Position numbers and translations under genes: made by a program. The notes below the pieces were generated by a model. It saw only the letters and a list, made by a program, of their open reading frames with translations, did not search any database and had not been told where the DNA came from. From Argopecten irradians (Eukaryota; Mollusca; Bivalvia; Pectinida; Pectinidae), in assembly GCF_041381155.1 (NCBI RefSeq), contig NC_091134.1, positions 74,511,051 through 74,575,050 on the forward strand: a stretch of 64,000 nt of DNA. The letters are read 5' to 3'. Positions 10,945 through 23,199 of this stretch are shown here, piece by piece; position 1 is the first letter of the stretch; each line of letters starts with the position of its first letter.

Positions 10945-11720
10945 CAGGTACACTATCCGACACTGAGGGCCTAATGGAGGAAAAAGACATGTAAGTGGGA
11001 CTAATAGGAAACAGACACCTCACAGTGTGTTAGGTTTCACATTGTCAATGGATGACAACAAACAGTCAGGAATCCATTTAGCGGTGCATTTCATCAATAA
11101 CCGTTACACCCTGGATCCTGTCATGACTGGTTACCATTCACTCCATGACATCGGGTCCGTGTAGTCATAGCTACCATTTGTCTTCATGCTATCGAGCCTG
11201 TGTAGCCAAAATAATTCAACCAAACAGTTTCTAAAAATCACTGGATAGCAAATTTCACAAAGGCTGTTTGTTCTCATTTTCGTTTTCTTCTTATTCATTT
11301 TTTATAATGAAGTTTGAGCTAATGAAGCAAACATTCAAAATATTCACACTTTGCGTTTTCTGAATGAAGGACTGTCTTTAAACTATCACCAAATTATTTA
11401 GTTTGTGTTTACAAACAGTGTAAAAAGTGTATACATATATGACGTTATGCTGAAGGTTATCCATGGAAACATGAATTTACATTCTTTTCTGGAATATATC
11501 AATGTTTGATTCTAATACTATTTTATCATTCTAACGTATGTATGAAAAAAAATCATTTTAAAACAGACCTAATTCCAAACAAAACCTGTCCATCCAAATG
11601 TTACTATTCATTCTGTTTTTAATCTGTGTTGTTCCTATTTTAGGAGATGAGCCTATGAAAAATAATTTATATTTATTACTATATGTCATAATAAATGAAA
11701 TAAATTGACTACATGTAATT
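10945..11720 (+). other. Probable PYROXD1 3' UTR
   Basis: Follows the stop codon directly. No other gene starts before the candidate poly(A) signals near 11690, so about 0.75 kb is the likely 3' UTR. The cleavage site cannot be fixed from sequence alone. Confidence 0.6.
11690..11704 (+). terminator. Two tandem AATAAA poly(A) signals
   Basis: AATAAA at 11690-11695 and again at 11699-11704, followed by a T-rich stretch (TTTGTTTTATTT near 11719). These are the first canonical pair after the PYROXD1 stop. Confidence 0.55.
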
Positions 11721-12015
11721 TGTTTTATTTACTGGACAATATTTAGTCATACATATGCAATTACCATGGTAATAGGAATTACATACGGTATATGTCAAAT
11801 ATAGCGCATCTTGGAATGAGAACGTTCTAAGTTGAAAGGACTAGTTCTCAGCTATTTGGATACCAAGAATTCTGAAAGTTGACCAGCAATTTAAATAAAT
11901 TGTTTACTTAGATCCTACTTTTTTCTGCATAACTCTACAGAAATGTGTGATTATCGACAGGCAGAAGGTCTCATCCCTTAATCGGCCCAACTGCCTAAAT
12001 TGTGAAAGCAATATC
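11721..12015. other. Short intergenic stretch, nothing recognised
   Basis: AT-rich DNA between the PYROXD1 poly(A) region and the 78-bp array. No gene, RNA or repeat was identified. Confidence 0.5.
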
Positions 12016-15000
12016 GTTCACCTCGCCAAGGTATCAAAGACTGTTCTGTCAGCTGATGAGCTTTACACAGTGTCAGCTTTCTGGTGTGTTGATGGTCACC
12101 TCGCCAAGGTATCAAAGACTGTTCTGTCAGCTGAGGAGCTTTACACAGTGTCAGTTTTCTGGTGTGTTGATGGTCACCTCGCCAAGGTATCAAAGACTGT
12201 TCTGTCAGCTGAGGAGCTTTACACAGTGTCAGTTTTTTGGTGTGTTGATGGACACCTCGCCAAGGTATCAAAGACTGTTCTGTCAGCTGAGGAGCTTTAC
12301 ACATGTCAGTTTTTTGGTGTGTTGATGGTCACCTCGCCAAGGTATCAAAGACTGTTCTGTCAGCTGAGGAGCTTTACACAGTGTCAGTTTTCTGGTGTGT
12401 TGATGGTCACCTCGCCAAGGTATCAAAGACTGTTCTGTCAGCTGAGGAGCTTTACACAGTGTCAGCTTTCTGGTGTGTTGATGGTCACCTCGCCAAGGTA
12501 TCAAAGACTGTTCTGTCAGCTGAGGAGCTTTACACAGTGTCAGTTTTCTGGTGTGTTGATGGTCACCTCGCCAAGGTATCAAAGACTGTTCTGTCAGCTG
12601 AGGAGCTTTACACAGTGTCAGTTTTGGTGTGTTGATGGTCCCGCCAAGGTATCAAAGACTGTTCTGTCAGCTGAGGAGCTTACACATGTCAGTTTCTGGT
12701 GGTCACCTCGCCAAGGTATCAAAGACTGTTCTGTCAGCTGAGGAGCTTTACACAGTGTCAGTTTCTGGTGTGTTGATGGTCACCTCGCCAAGGTATCAAA
12801 GACTGTTCTGTCAGCTGAGGAGCTTTACACATTCAGTGTCAGCTTTCTGGTGTGTTGTGTGTCACCTCGCCAAGGTATCAAAGACTGTTCTGTCAGCTGA
12901 GGAGCTTTACACAATGTCAGTTTTCTGGTGTGTTGATGGTCACCTCGCCAAGGTATCAAAGACTGTTCTGTCAGCTGAGGAGCTTTACACAGTGTCAGTT
13001 TTCTGGTGTGTTGATGGTCACCTCGCCAAGGTATCAAAGACTGTTCTGTCAGCTGAGGAGCTTTACACAATGTCAGTTTTTCTGTGTTGATGGTCACCTC
13101 GCCAAGGTATCAAAGACTGTTCTGTCAGCTGAGGAGCTTTACACAATGTCAGTTTTCTGGTGTGTTGATGGTCACCTCGCCAAGGTATCAAAGACTGTTC
13201 TGTCAGCTGAGGAGCTTTACACAATGTCAGTTTTCTGGTGATGTCACCTCGCCAAGTATCAAGATGTTCGTCAGCTGAGGAGCTTAACATGTCAGTTTTT
13301 GGTGTGTTGATGTCACCTCGCCAAGGTATCAAAGACGTTCTGTCACTGAGGAGCTTACACTGTCAGTTTCTGGTGTGTCACCTCGCCAAGGTATCAAGAG
13401 ACTGTGTTCTCTGTCAGCTGAGGAGCTTTACACAATGTCAGTTTTCTGGTGTGTTGATGGTCACCTCGCCAAGGTATCAAAGACTGTTCTGTCAGCTGAG
13501 GAGCTTTACACAATGTCAGTTTTCTGGTGTGTCTGATCAGTCACTACCTCGCCAAGGTATCAAAGACTGTTCTGTCAGCTGAGGAGCTTTACACAATGTC
13601 AGTTTTCTGGTTGTGTTTGATGGGCTTACACAATGTCAGTTTCTGGTGTGATGGTCACTCGCCAAGGTATCAAAGACTGTTCTGTCAGCTGAGGAGCTTT
13701 ACACAATGTCAGTTTTCTGGTGTGCTGATGGTCACCCCGCCAAGGTATCAAAGACTGTTCTGTCAGCTGAGGAGCTTTACAAAGTGTCAGTTTTCTGGTG
13801 TGTTGATGGTCACCTCGCCAAGGTATCAAAGACTGTTCTGACAGCTGAGGAGCTTTACACAATGTCAGTTTTCTGGTGTGTTGATGGTCACTTCGCCAAG
13901 GTATCAAAGACTGTTCTGACAGCTGAGGAGCTTTACACAATGTCAGTTTTCTGGTGTGTTGATGGTCACCTCGCCAAGGTATCAAAGACTGTTCTGTCAG
14001 CTGAGGAGCTTTACACAATGTCAGTTTTCTGGTGTGTCACCTCGCCAAGGTATCAAAGACTGTTCTGTCAGCTGAGGAGCTTTACACATTGTCAGTTTTC
14101 TGGTGTGTTGATGGTCACCTCGCCAAGGTATCAAAGACTGTTCCGTCAGCTGAGGAGCTTTACACAGTGTCAGTTTTCTGGTGTGTTGATGGTCACCTCG
14201 CCAAGGTATCAAAGACTGTTCTGTCAGCTGAGGAGCTTTACACAATGTCAGTTTTCTGGTGTGTCACCTCGCCAAGGTATCAAAGACTGTTCTGTCAGCT
14301 GAGGAATTTAACACAATGTCAGTTTTCAGGTGTGTTGATGGTCACCTCGCCATGGTATCAAAGACTGTTCTATCAGCTGAGGAGCTTTACATAGTGTCAG
14401 TTTTCTGGTGTGTTGATGGTCACCTCGCCAAGGTATCAAAGACTGTTCTGTCAGCTGAGGAGCTTTACACAATGTCAGTTTTCTGGTGTGTTGATGGTCA
14501 CCTCGCCAAGGTATCAAAGACTGTTCTGTCAGCTGAGGAGCTTTACACAGTGTCAGTTTTCTGGTGTGTTGATGGTCACCTCGCCAAGGTATCAAAGACT
14601 GTTCTGTCAGCTGAGGAGCTTTACACAGTGTCAGTTTTCTGGTGTGTTGATGGTCACCTCGCCAAGGTATCAAAGACTGTTCTGTCAGCTGAGGAGCTTT
14701 ACACAGTGTCAGTTTTCTGGTGTGTTGATGGTCACCTCGCCAAGGTATCAAAGACTGTTCTGTCAGCTGAGGAGCTTTACACAGTGTCAGTTTTCTGGTG
14801 TGTTGATGGTCACCTCGCCAAGGTATCAAAGACTGTTCTGTCAGCTGAGGAGCTTTACATAGTGTCAGTTTTCTGGTGTGTTGATGGTCACCTCGCCAAG
14901 GTATCAAAGACTGTTCTGTCAGCTGAGGAGCTTTACACAGTGTCAGTTTTCTGGTGTGTTGATGGTCACCTCGCCAAGGTATCAAAGACTGTTCTGTCAG

Positions 15001-17806
15001 CTGAGGAGCTTTACATAGTGTCAGTTTTCTGGTGTGTTGATGGTCACCTCGCCAAGGTATCAAAGACTGTTCTGTCAGCTGAGGAGCTTTACACAGTGTC
15101 AGTTTTCTGGTGTGTTGATGGTCACCTCGCCAAGGTATCAAAGACTGTTCTGTCAGCTGAGGAGCTTTACACAGTGTCAGTTTTCTGGTGTGTTGATGGT
15201 CACCTCGCCAAGGTATCAAAGACTGTTCTGTCAGCTGAGGAGCCTTACACAATGTCAGTTTTCTGGTGTGTCACCTCGCCAAGGTATCAAAGACTGTTCC
15301 GTCAGCTGAGGAGCTTTACACAGTGTCAGTTTTCTGGTGTGTTGATGGTCACCTCGCCAAGGTATCAAAGACTGTTCTGTCAGCTGAGGAGCTTTACACA
15401 ATGTCAGTTTTCTGGTGTGTCACCTCGCCAAGGTATCAAAGACTGTTCTGTCAGCTGAGGAGCTTAACACAATGTCAGTTTTCAGGTGTGTTGATGGTCA
15501 CCTCGCCAAGGTATCAAAGACTGTTCTGTCAGCTGAGGAGCTTTACACAATGTCAGTTTTCTGGTGTGTTGATGGTCACCTCGCCAAGGTATCAAAGACT
15601 GTTCTGTCAGCTGAGGAGCTTTACACAATGTCAGTTTTCTGGTGTGTTGATGGTCACTTCGCCAAGGTATCAAAGACTGTTCTGTCAGCTGAGGAGCTTT
15701 ACACAATGTCAGTTTTCTGGTGTGCTGATGGTCACCCCGCCAAGGTATCAAAGACTGTTCTGTCAGCTGAGGAGCTTTACAAAGTGTCAGTTTTCTGGTG
15801 TGTTGATGGTCACCTCGCCAAGGTATCAAAGACTGTTCTGACAGCTGAGGAGCTTACACAATGTCAGTTTTCTGGTGTGTTGATGGTCACTTCGCCAAGG
15901 TATCAAAGACTGTTCTGACAGCTGAGGAGCTTTACACAATGTCAGTTTTCTGGTGTGTTGATGGTCACCTCGCCAAGGTATCAAAGACTGTTCTGTCAGC
16001 TGAGGAGCTTTACACAATGTCAGTTTTCTGGTGTGTCACCTCGCCAAGGTATCAAAGACTGTTCTGTCAGCTGAGGAGCTTTACACATTGTCAGTTTTCT
16101 GGTGTGTTGATGGTCACCTCGCCAAGGTATCAAAGACTGTTCCGTCAGCTGAGGAGCTTTACACAGTGTCAGTTTTCTGGTGTGTTGATGGTCACCTCGC
16201 CAAGGTATCAAAGACTGTTCTGTCAGCTGAGGAGCTTTACACAATGTCAGTTTTCTGGTGTGTCACCTCGCCAAGGTATCAAAGACTGTTCTGTCAGCTG
16301 AGGAATTTAACACAATGTCAGTTTTCAGGTGTGTTGATGGTCACCTCGCCAAGGTATCAAAGACTGTTCTGTCAGCTGAGGAGCTTTACACAATGTCAGT
16401 TTTCTGGTGTGCTGATGGTCACCTCGCCAAGGTATCAAAGACTGTTCTGCCAGCTGAGGAGCTTTACAAAGTGTCAGTTTTCTGGTGTGTTGATGGTCAC
16501 CTCGCCAAGGTATCAAAGACTGTTCTGACAGCTGAGGAGCTTACACAATGTCAGTTTTCTGGTGTGTTGATGGTCACTTCGCCAAGGTATCAAAGACTGT
16601 TCTGTCAGCTGAGGAGCTTTACACAATGTCAGTTTTCTGGTATGTTGATGGTCACCTCGCCAAGGTATCAAAGACTGTTCTGATAGCTGAGGAGCTTTAC
16701 ACACTGTCAGTTTTCTGGTGTGTTGATGGTCACCTCGCCAAGGTATCAAAGACTGTTCTGTCAGCTGAGGAGCTTTACACAATGTCAGTTTTCTGGTGTG
16801 TTGATGGTCACCTCGCCAAGGTATCAAAGACTGTTCTGTCAGCTGAGGATCTTTACACAATGTCAGTTTTCTGGTGTGTTGATGGTCACCTCGCCAAGGT
16901 ATCAAAGACTGTTCTGTCAGCTGAGGAGCTTTACACAATGTCAGTTTTCTGGTGTGTCACCTCGCCAAGGTATCAAAGACTGTTCTGTCAGCTGAGGAGC
17001 TTTACACAATGTCAGTTTTCTGGTGTGTTGATGGTCACCTCGCCAAGGTATCAAAGACTGTTCTGTCAGCTGAGGAGCTTTACACAATGTCAGTTTTCTG
17101 GTGTGTTGATGGTCACCTCGCCAAGGTATCAAAGACTGTTCTGTCAGCTGAGGAGCTTTACATAGTGTCAGCGTTCTGGTGTGTTGATGATCACCTCGCC
17201 AAGGTATCAAAGACTGTTCTGTCAGCTGAGGAGCTTTACACAGTGTCAGCGTTCTGGTGTGTTGATGATCACCTCGCCAAGGTATCAAAGACTGTTCTGT
17301 CAGCTGAGGAGCTTTACATAGTGTCAGCGTTCTGGTGTGTTGATGATCACCTCGCCAAGGTATCAAAGACTGTTCTGTCAGCTGAGGAGCTTTACACAAT
17401 GTCAGTTTCCTGGTGTGTTGATGGTCACCTCGCCAAGGTATCAAAGACTGTTCTGTCAGCTGAGGAGCTTTACACAGTGTTAGTTTTTTGGTGTGATGAT
17501 GGTCACCTCGCCAAGGTATCAGAGACTGTTCTGTCAGCTGAGGAGCTTTACACAATGTCAGTTTTCTGGTGTGTTGATGGTCACCTCGCCAAGGTATCAA
17601 AGACTGTTCTGTCAGCTGAGGAGCTTTATACAATGTCAGTTTTCTGGTGTGTCACCTCGCCAAGGTATCAAAGACTGTTCTGTCATCTGAGGAGCTTTAC
17701 ACAGTGTCAGCGTTCTGGTGTGTTGATGGTCACCTCGCCAAGGTATCAAAGACTGTTCTGTCAGCTGAGAACTTTACACAATGTCAGCGTTCTGGTGTGT
17801 TGATGG
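12016..17806. repeat. 78-bp minisatellite, about 74 copies, with higher-order duplication
   Basis: The consensus unit runs GTGTCAGTTTTCTGGTGTGT, TGATGGTCACCTCGCCAAGG, TATCAAAGACTGTTCTGTCA, GCTGAGGAGCTTTACACA. Because 78 is 26 codons, two plus-strand frames and one minus-strand frame stay open over long stretches: up to 399 codons forward (14259-15458) and 308 reverse (14326-15252). That is symmetrical and has no start, splice or domain context, so I do not call a gene. A subset of units lacks TTGATGG and is about 71 bp. Units at 12620-12850 and 13220-13680 contain clusters of small deletions. A block around 13640-14340 recurs about 2,000 bp later. Confidence 0.97.
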
Positions 17807-19820
17807 CACTGTATGTGCATTACTTCCTAGGCAAGTTTACTACCTCTCCCGATGTGGATAATTACATCATTGTATACTCCGTTGGATACCTTCTGAATGA
17901 CGCCTTTAAAAGTCTAACTTAGCCTAATGAACATTGCTGGCCAAAGTTTGGTAGACAGTGAAGGGGATCAGCCATTACGTCTACCAAACGTCAAACCAGT
18001 CAAATATAAGACATACTTGTTATCATTCCGTACTCGTGAAAGCAAAGTGTAAAGTGACAGGTGATGTAAGAAAGACAGATATGAAATCACCATACTTAAT
18101 TTACTTACTTACTTAGTTTAAATGTTGAATTCAGCTCGAGACAGAAAACCCAATGCATGTAGTAAAAGTCTCTCTACTTATCGGAGAACCAAGGTCCTAC
18201 TCTGTGAAAAAAAAGTGAAAGTGCAATTTGCATTTCTGAGTGCTTCTGTGTTAATTTATGACACTAGGGGTTATAAATGGTGTTAAAACACTTTCCGGGG
18301 TCCACTTCAGTCAATGCCTGGCTGTGCAACATGTATATACACCTATTAACTGTGTAAACACAACTGTTAGGAGATCCCGTCGTACCGGTCTATATAAATC
18401 ATTTTTACGCAATAACATGTTATCTATGAGAACGAATAATCTGGTAACAATGTCATCTTTTCCTGCCACTAAAGTAATTCAATTTCAACAAATTTTACCT
18501 CAAAAAAGTATGGAAAAGGATTTGTATTATGAAGTATTTCTAGGAAAATATATTTCAAGATCAGAAAGCAAGGTTACTTGGTTTAAGAAAATCAATAAAA
18601 CGTTGAAGTCCTTTTTCGTCATACTCATTTTTCTTGATTTCAGACAATGATGAAAATACAGAAAAAAATAAAATTAAAAGTACTGGTTCCTTAGTTCTTA
18701 TTACGATCAGTGTATACCCATATGTCCCATCATCCGAAAATGGTTAGGAATCTCTGAAGTCAAATGAATTCACGCTAAAGCCGAAAGTTTAAAAACATAT
18801 GATTGACATATCTATTAACTTTGGAGCCGTTCCTGATTAAAAGTTTAGCACTAAGATGACGATGTGGATCGATGAAGCGCACGCTCCAATGATTAAATTC
18901 TTTGTTTATTTACCTTTAGAATTATCCAATTCGTGTGCTAAACATTTATAATGCTTAGAAATGCTGATAAATTTCGATAGTTTATTTTCGTCAGTTGATT
19001 ATACCAGAAACATATACACCATATAAATGGAGTTCACCACACGACTTTCTCAGTGTGGCTAGGGCTCAACAGTTATGACGGATGGTGGCATCGACACAAA
19101 CGGAAAACCAAACCACTGGATGGCCGGAAGGTTGAAGTTAATTAACCGATGTCCCAGTCTACTTGCTGAAACATTTTCACATGCTGTGAGTTAATCGTAT
19201 GATAACTATATGACACACGTCGTTCACTTGTCAATGGTTTGCACATCTTCAAAGTCCGAACTTCCTGATAGGGGATTTCCATATGTCAAATATTGCACTT
19301 AGTCACATCCAAGTGGTAAATATAGGAAAAAATGGAATATTTATTCTCGTAAAAATGTTACAACTTTTCAACTTTGCGTATTTGTTTTATTTGCCGTGAA
19401 AACTTATGAACAAAATGACAAATATCAAATATATATAACCTTATCGCATAACGGGTTAGAATGTGAAACAAAATCTGAATAGACAACGTTCCCCACTTCA
19501 TCAACGGCACTCACCAAACAAGATTAGTGTAAAACCTAGCCAATTCACAAACGCAAACATTATTCAAGTGAATCAAAGTTGTTTATATAATGAGGAACAA
19601 AATGTCTGACATCAAGAGAAAAACAATCTTGATGGTTTTATGTTGTCGACCAATTTCTTTCAAGGAATGAAGGAAAGATATTGATTAAATGTGGAAATAA
19701 GTCATCTCAGTTGTTAAAAAGCTGAAATTTAACTTTGATGGGGTTCCTGTTAGTGACGATTTGAATTCACATTGTGCTTCGTAGGGGACAACTTTTTTTA
19801 TCAGAAGAGATTGTTTAATC
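17807..19820. other. Non-repetitive spacer, no supported gene
   Basis: The longest open frame is 18258-18650 (+, 130 codons). It has no recognisable domain and AT-rich composition like its surroundings. An open frame leaving the 78-bp array and ending at 17922 is a run-on of the repeat. I see no RNA gene. Unannotated exons of an unknown gene cannot be excluded. Confidence 0.5.
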
Positions 19821-20991
19821 AGACTTTGGTGGGATGGCTTTCACCACTACGCATGACTACAATGTTTCATATGCAGACTTTGGTGGGATGGCTTTCACCA
19901 CTAAGTATGACTACAATGTTTCATATCCAGACTTAGTTGATGGGATGGCTTTCACCACTGAGCGTGACTACAATGTTTCATATGCAGACTTTGGTGGGAT
20001 CGCTTTCACCACTACGCATGACTACAATGTTTCATATGCAGACTTTGGTGGGATGGCTCCCACCACTAAGTATAACTACAATGTTTCATATGCAGACTTA
20101 GTTGGTGGGATGGCTTTCACCACTACGCATGACTACAATGTTTCATATGCAGACTTTGGTGGGATGGCTTACACAACTGGGCATGACTACAATGTTTCAT
20201 ATGCAGACTTTGGTGGGATGGCTCTCACCACTAAGTATAACTACAATGTTTCATATGCAGACTTAGTTGGTGGGATGGCTTTCACCACTACGCATGACTA
20301 CAATGTTTCATATGCAGACTTTGGTGGGATGACTTTCACCACTTAGTATGACTACAATGTTTCATATGCAGACTTTGGTGGGATGACTTTCACCACATAG
20401 TATGACTACAATGTTTCATATCCAGACTTAGTTGGTGGGATGGCTTTCACCACTTAGAATGACTACAATGTTTCATATGCAGACTTAGTTGGTGGAATGA
20501 CTTTCACCACTTAGTATGACTACAATGTTTCATATGCAGACTTTGGTGGGATGGCTCTCACAACTAAGTATGACTACAATGTTTCATATGCAGACTTTGA
20601 TGGGATGACTTTCACCACTTAGTATGACTACAATGTTTCATATGCAGACTTTGATGGGATGGCTTACACCACTGAGCGTGACTACAATGTTTCTTATGCA
20701 GACTTAGTCGCTGGGTTGGCTTTCACCACTAAGTATGACTACAATGTTTCTTATGCAGACTTAGTTGGTGGGATGGCTTTCACCACTAAGTATGACTACA
20801 ATGTTTCTTTTTCAGACTTATTTGGTGGGATGGCTTTCACCACTAAGTATGACTACAATGTTTCTTATTCAGACTTAGTTGGTGGGATGGCTTTCACCAC
20901 TAAGTATGACTACAATGTTTCTTATTCAGACTTAGTTGGTGGGATGGCTTTCACCACTAAGTATGACTACAATGTTTCTTATTCAGACTTA
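19821..20991. repeat. 54/57-bp minisatellite, left part, about 21 copies
   Basis: The unit contains GGTGGGATGGCTTTCACCAC, a variable four-base ACGC, AAGT or GAGC, then TGACTACAATGTTTCATATG, then CAGACTTT or CAGACTTAGTT. Units are 54 bp with GACTTT and 57 bp with GACTTAGTT. Both are whole codons, which keeps frames such as GGMAFTTKYDYNVSYADL open until a unit carries CACTTAG. The last five units before the transposon are the most uniform. Confidence 0.96.
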
Positions 20992-21165
20992 AAGCTGACA
21001 ATGCAAGTTAAAATTATTAACATGATTTTTTTTTTAAATAAGTATACTCGTTTTTCCAAGAATCGTTTATGAGACATTCCCCGGTTGAGGACAGCCATTT
21101 TTGTTTTACATTCCGACGACTCACCGACCCCTATATAAAGCGCGTGAATCGACACACGTGCGCTC
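20992..21165 (+). repeat. Left inverted arm of the MITE
   Basis: Pairs with 21665-21877. Contains the sub-terminal CAGCCATTTTT near 21090, the TATA-like CCCCTATATAAAG at 21128-21140 and an ACACACGTG motif just after. The inner boundary is approximate. Confidence 0.75.
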
Positions 21166-21664
21166 ATTCATGTACCTATACACCTAGCAGTCCACAGGTT
21201 ATATCACCTACAAATAGGTAAACAAAACCCTCACCTGTAAAACTATATGGGACTTTTTTTAGCAAAAAAACATGTCAACTCCTCTAAGTTGTCATTTAGA
21301 TGTTTCTCAAAATACAATTCCAACGCAAGTGAATAGAAATCCAAAAATAATCCGTCCACATATCTCCACGTATATCATCGTACCCGACGCACTCAACTGA
21401 CCATATACACGTGACTACGTACCTGACCCGAACGAGCGACAACTATCAAGGACACACACGTGTCGTTGAACATGTACGTGTAAAACTTAGTGTTTATTGA
21501 AGTGTTTTATTAGTTCGTATTGGACATATGTTGGGATATAGCTGACAACACATTCATCTATTACTTCAATGAAATATTGTCAGGTGAGTGCAATGTTTAT
21601 TTTCAATTTGACATTGTTATTTGCAATATCGGGGCATGTGTATCCGAGACAAGATATGTTTAGA

Positions 21665-21877
21665 ATGATACACGTGTGTCAAGTGTCCCGTGCTTTATAT
21701 AGGGGGTTGGCCAGTGAAGGTTACTAAGCAGAGCAAAAGAAAAATGGCTGCCACTTCCTTAGATACCACACTGTCATAACTAGGGGATGTCTCAGAAACA
21801 ATTTTTGAAAAAAAAATATTTCGTTAATATTTTTTTTTTAATTTCAACTGCATGTTTTTAACTTGCATTGTCAGCTT
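21665..21877 (-). repeat. Right inverted arm of the MITE
   Basis: The reverse complement has the same landmarks in the same order as the left arm. It is about 35 bp longer between the tip and the TATA-like motif (complement of 21691-21704). The arms have diverged, so the insertion is not very recent or the arms were never identical. Confidence 0.75.
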
Positions 21878-22912
21878 TAATTGGTGGGATGGCTTTCACC
21901 ACTAAGTATGACTACAATGTTTCTTATGCAGACTTAGTTGGTGGGATGGCTTTCACCACTAAGTATGACTACAATGTTTCTTATTCAGACTTAGTTGGTG
22001 GGATGGCTTTCACCACTAAGTATGACTACAATGTTTCTTATGCAGACTTAGTTGGTGGGATGGCTTTCACCACTAAGTATAACTACAATGTTTCATATGC
22101 AGACTTAATTGGTGGGATGGCTTTCACCACTAAGCGTGACTACAATGTTACATGCAGACTTTGTTTGGATCGCTTTCACCACTACGCATGACTACAATGT
22201 TTCATATGCAGACTTTGGTGGGAAGGCTTTCACCACTACGCATGACTACAATGTTTCTTATGCAGTCTTAGTTGGTGGGATGGCTTACACAACTGAGCGT
22301 GACTACAATGTTTCATATGCAGACTTTGGTGGGATGGCTTTCACCACTGAGCATGACTACAATGTTTCATATGCAGTCATAGTTGGTGGGATGGCTTTCA
22401 CCACTGAGCTTGACTACAATGTTGCATGCAGACTTTGGTGAGATCGCTTTCACCACTACGCATGACTACAATGTTTCATATGCAGACTTAGTTGGTGGGA
22501 TGGCTTTCACCACTGAGCGTGACTACAATGTTTCATATGCAGACTTTGGTGGGATGGCTTTCACCACTTAGTATGACTACAATGTTTCATATGCAGACTT
22601 AGTTGATGGGATGGCTCTCACCACTGAGCGTGACTACAATGTTTCATGTGAAGACTTTGGTGGGATGGCTCACAACACTAAGTATAACTACAATGTTTCA
22701 TATGCAGACTTTGGTGGGATGGCTTTCACCACTGAGCGTGACTACAATGTTACATGCAGACTTTGGTGGGATGGCTTTCACCACTGATCGTGATTACAAT
22801 GTTTCATATGCAGACTTAGGTGGGATGACTTTCACCACTTAGTATGACTACAATGTTATATTTGCAGACTTTGGTGGGATGACTTTCACCACTAAGTATG
22901 AGTACAATGTTT
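21878..22912. repeat. 54/57-bp minisatellite, right part, about 19 copies
   Basis: The same family as 19821-20991 continues after the transposon, showing the array was one block before insertion. Some units lack the TTTCATA portion (ACAATGTTACATGCAGAC, ACAATGTTGCATGCAGAC). The array ends at ACAATGTTTGGAGAG. Confidence 0.96.
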
Positions 22913-23199
22913 GGAGAGAGCAATTTACGTTTTGACCTTGTCGATTGTTTATGATACAAGAATATCTAAATAGTCTCCACGACTAGATCTTTGGTCAAGC
23001 AAAGGCATTTGTCGACCAGCAGAGTGGGTATTCCTTATGATTAAGTGTCTAGTTTACGTGGATTTGATTTACCAGAAATATACCAAATTTTGGTCTTTTT
23101 AAGCAAAGCTTATTGACCACCTAAATCTATAGTCTGTACATAATTATAATTATATTTGCGCAAAACTCATAAACGTGAACTAATGAAATCTTGAGCACA
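22913..23199. other. Short spacer, nothing recognised
   Basis: AT-rich DNA between the split minisatellite and the 3' end of the LINE. No gene or repeat is recognised. The LINE 3' end could extend a little into it. Confidence 0.45.

Larger units (their letters stand above)
20992..21877. mobile_element. MITE-like DNA transposon, 886 bp, with long imperfect inverted arms
   Basis: Left end AAGCTGACAATGCAAGTTAA, with 22 bp matching the reverse complement of the right end (AACTTGCATTGTCAGCTT). Similarity continues inward in both arms: GAGACATYCCC, CAGCCATTTTT, CCCCTATATAAAGC and ACACGTG appear in the same order. The arms are about 150-200 bp with indels. The flanks read CAGACTTA before and TAATTGGTGGG after. 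Removing the element and one TA (or TTAA) restores CAGACTTAATTGGTGGG, a sequence present in an intact unit near 22105. A TA duplication fits Tc1/mariner-type MITEs, and TTAA would fit piggyBac-type. I see no transposase, so it is non-autonomous. Confidence 0.88.

Noticed and set aside
12016..12330. Whether the 78-bp unit, with AAG/GTATCA and TTTACACAG, is another duplicated splice junction like the 63-bp array
   Set aside because: No adjacent exon carries matching sequence, the acceptor-like site lacks a pyrimidine tract, and the array lies beyond the PYROXD1 poly(A) region.
14259..15458. A 399-codon plus-strand open frame and a 308-codon minus-strand one in the 78-bp array
   Set aside because: The unit is exactly 26 codons with no stop in several frames, so open frames arise on both strands at once. 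There is no start context, splice site or protein domain, and frames change at every odd-length unit.
18258..18650. 130-codon plus-strand open frame
   Set aside because: Low-complexity K/S/F-rich translation typical of AT-rich DNA, with no recognisable family and no neighbouring exons.
20979..21167. 62-codon minus-strand frame crossing the left MITE border
   Set aside because: It runs from inside the transposon arm into the minisatellite, so it cannot be an original gene of either.
19834..22842. Frames reading GGMAFTTKYDYNVSYADL, which look peptide-like
   Set aside because: Some units contain CACTTAG stops or shifts, unit length alternates between 18 and 19 codons, and there is no gene structure around them.
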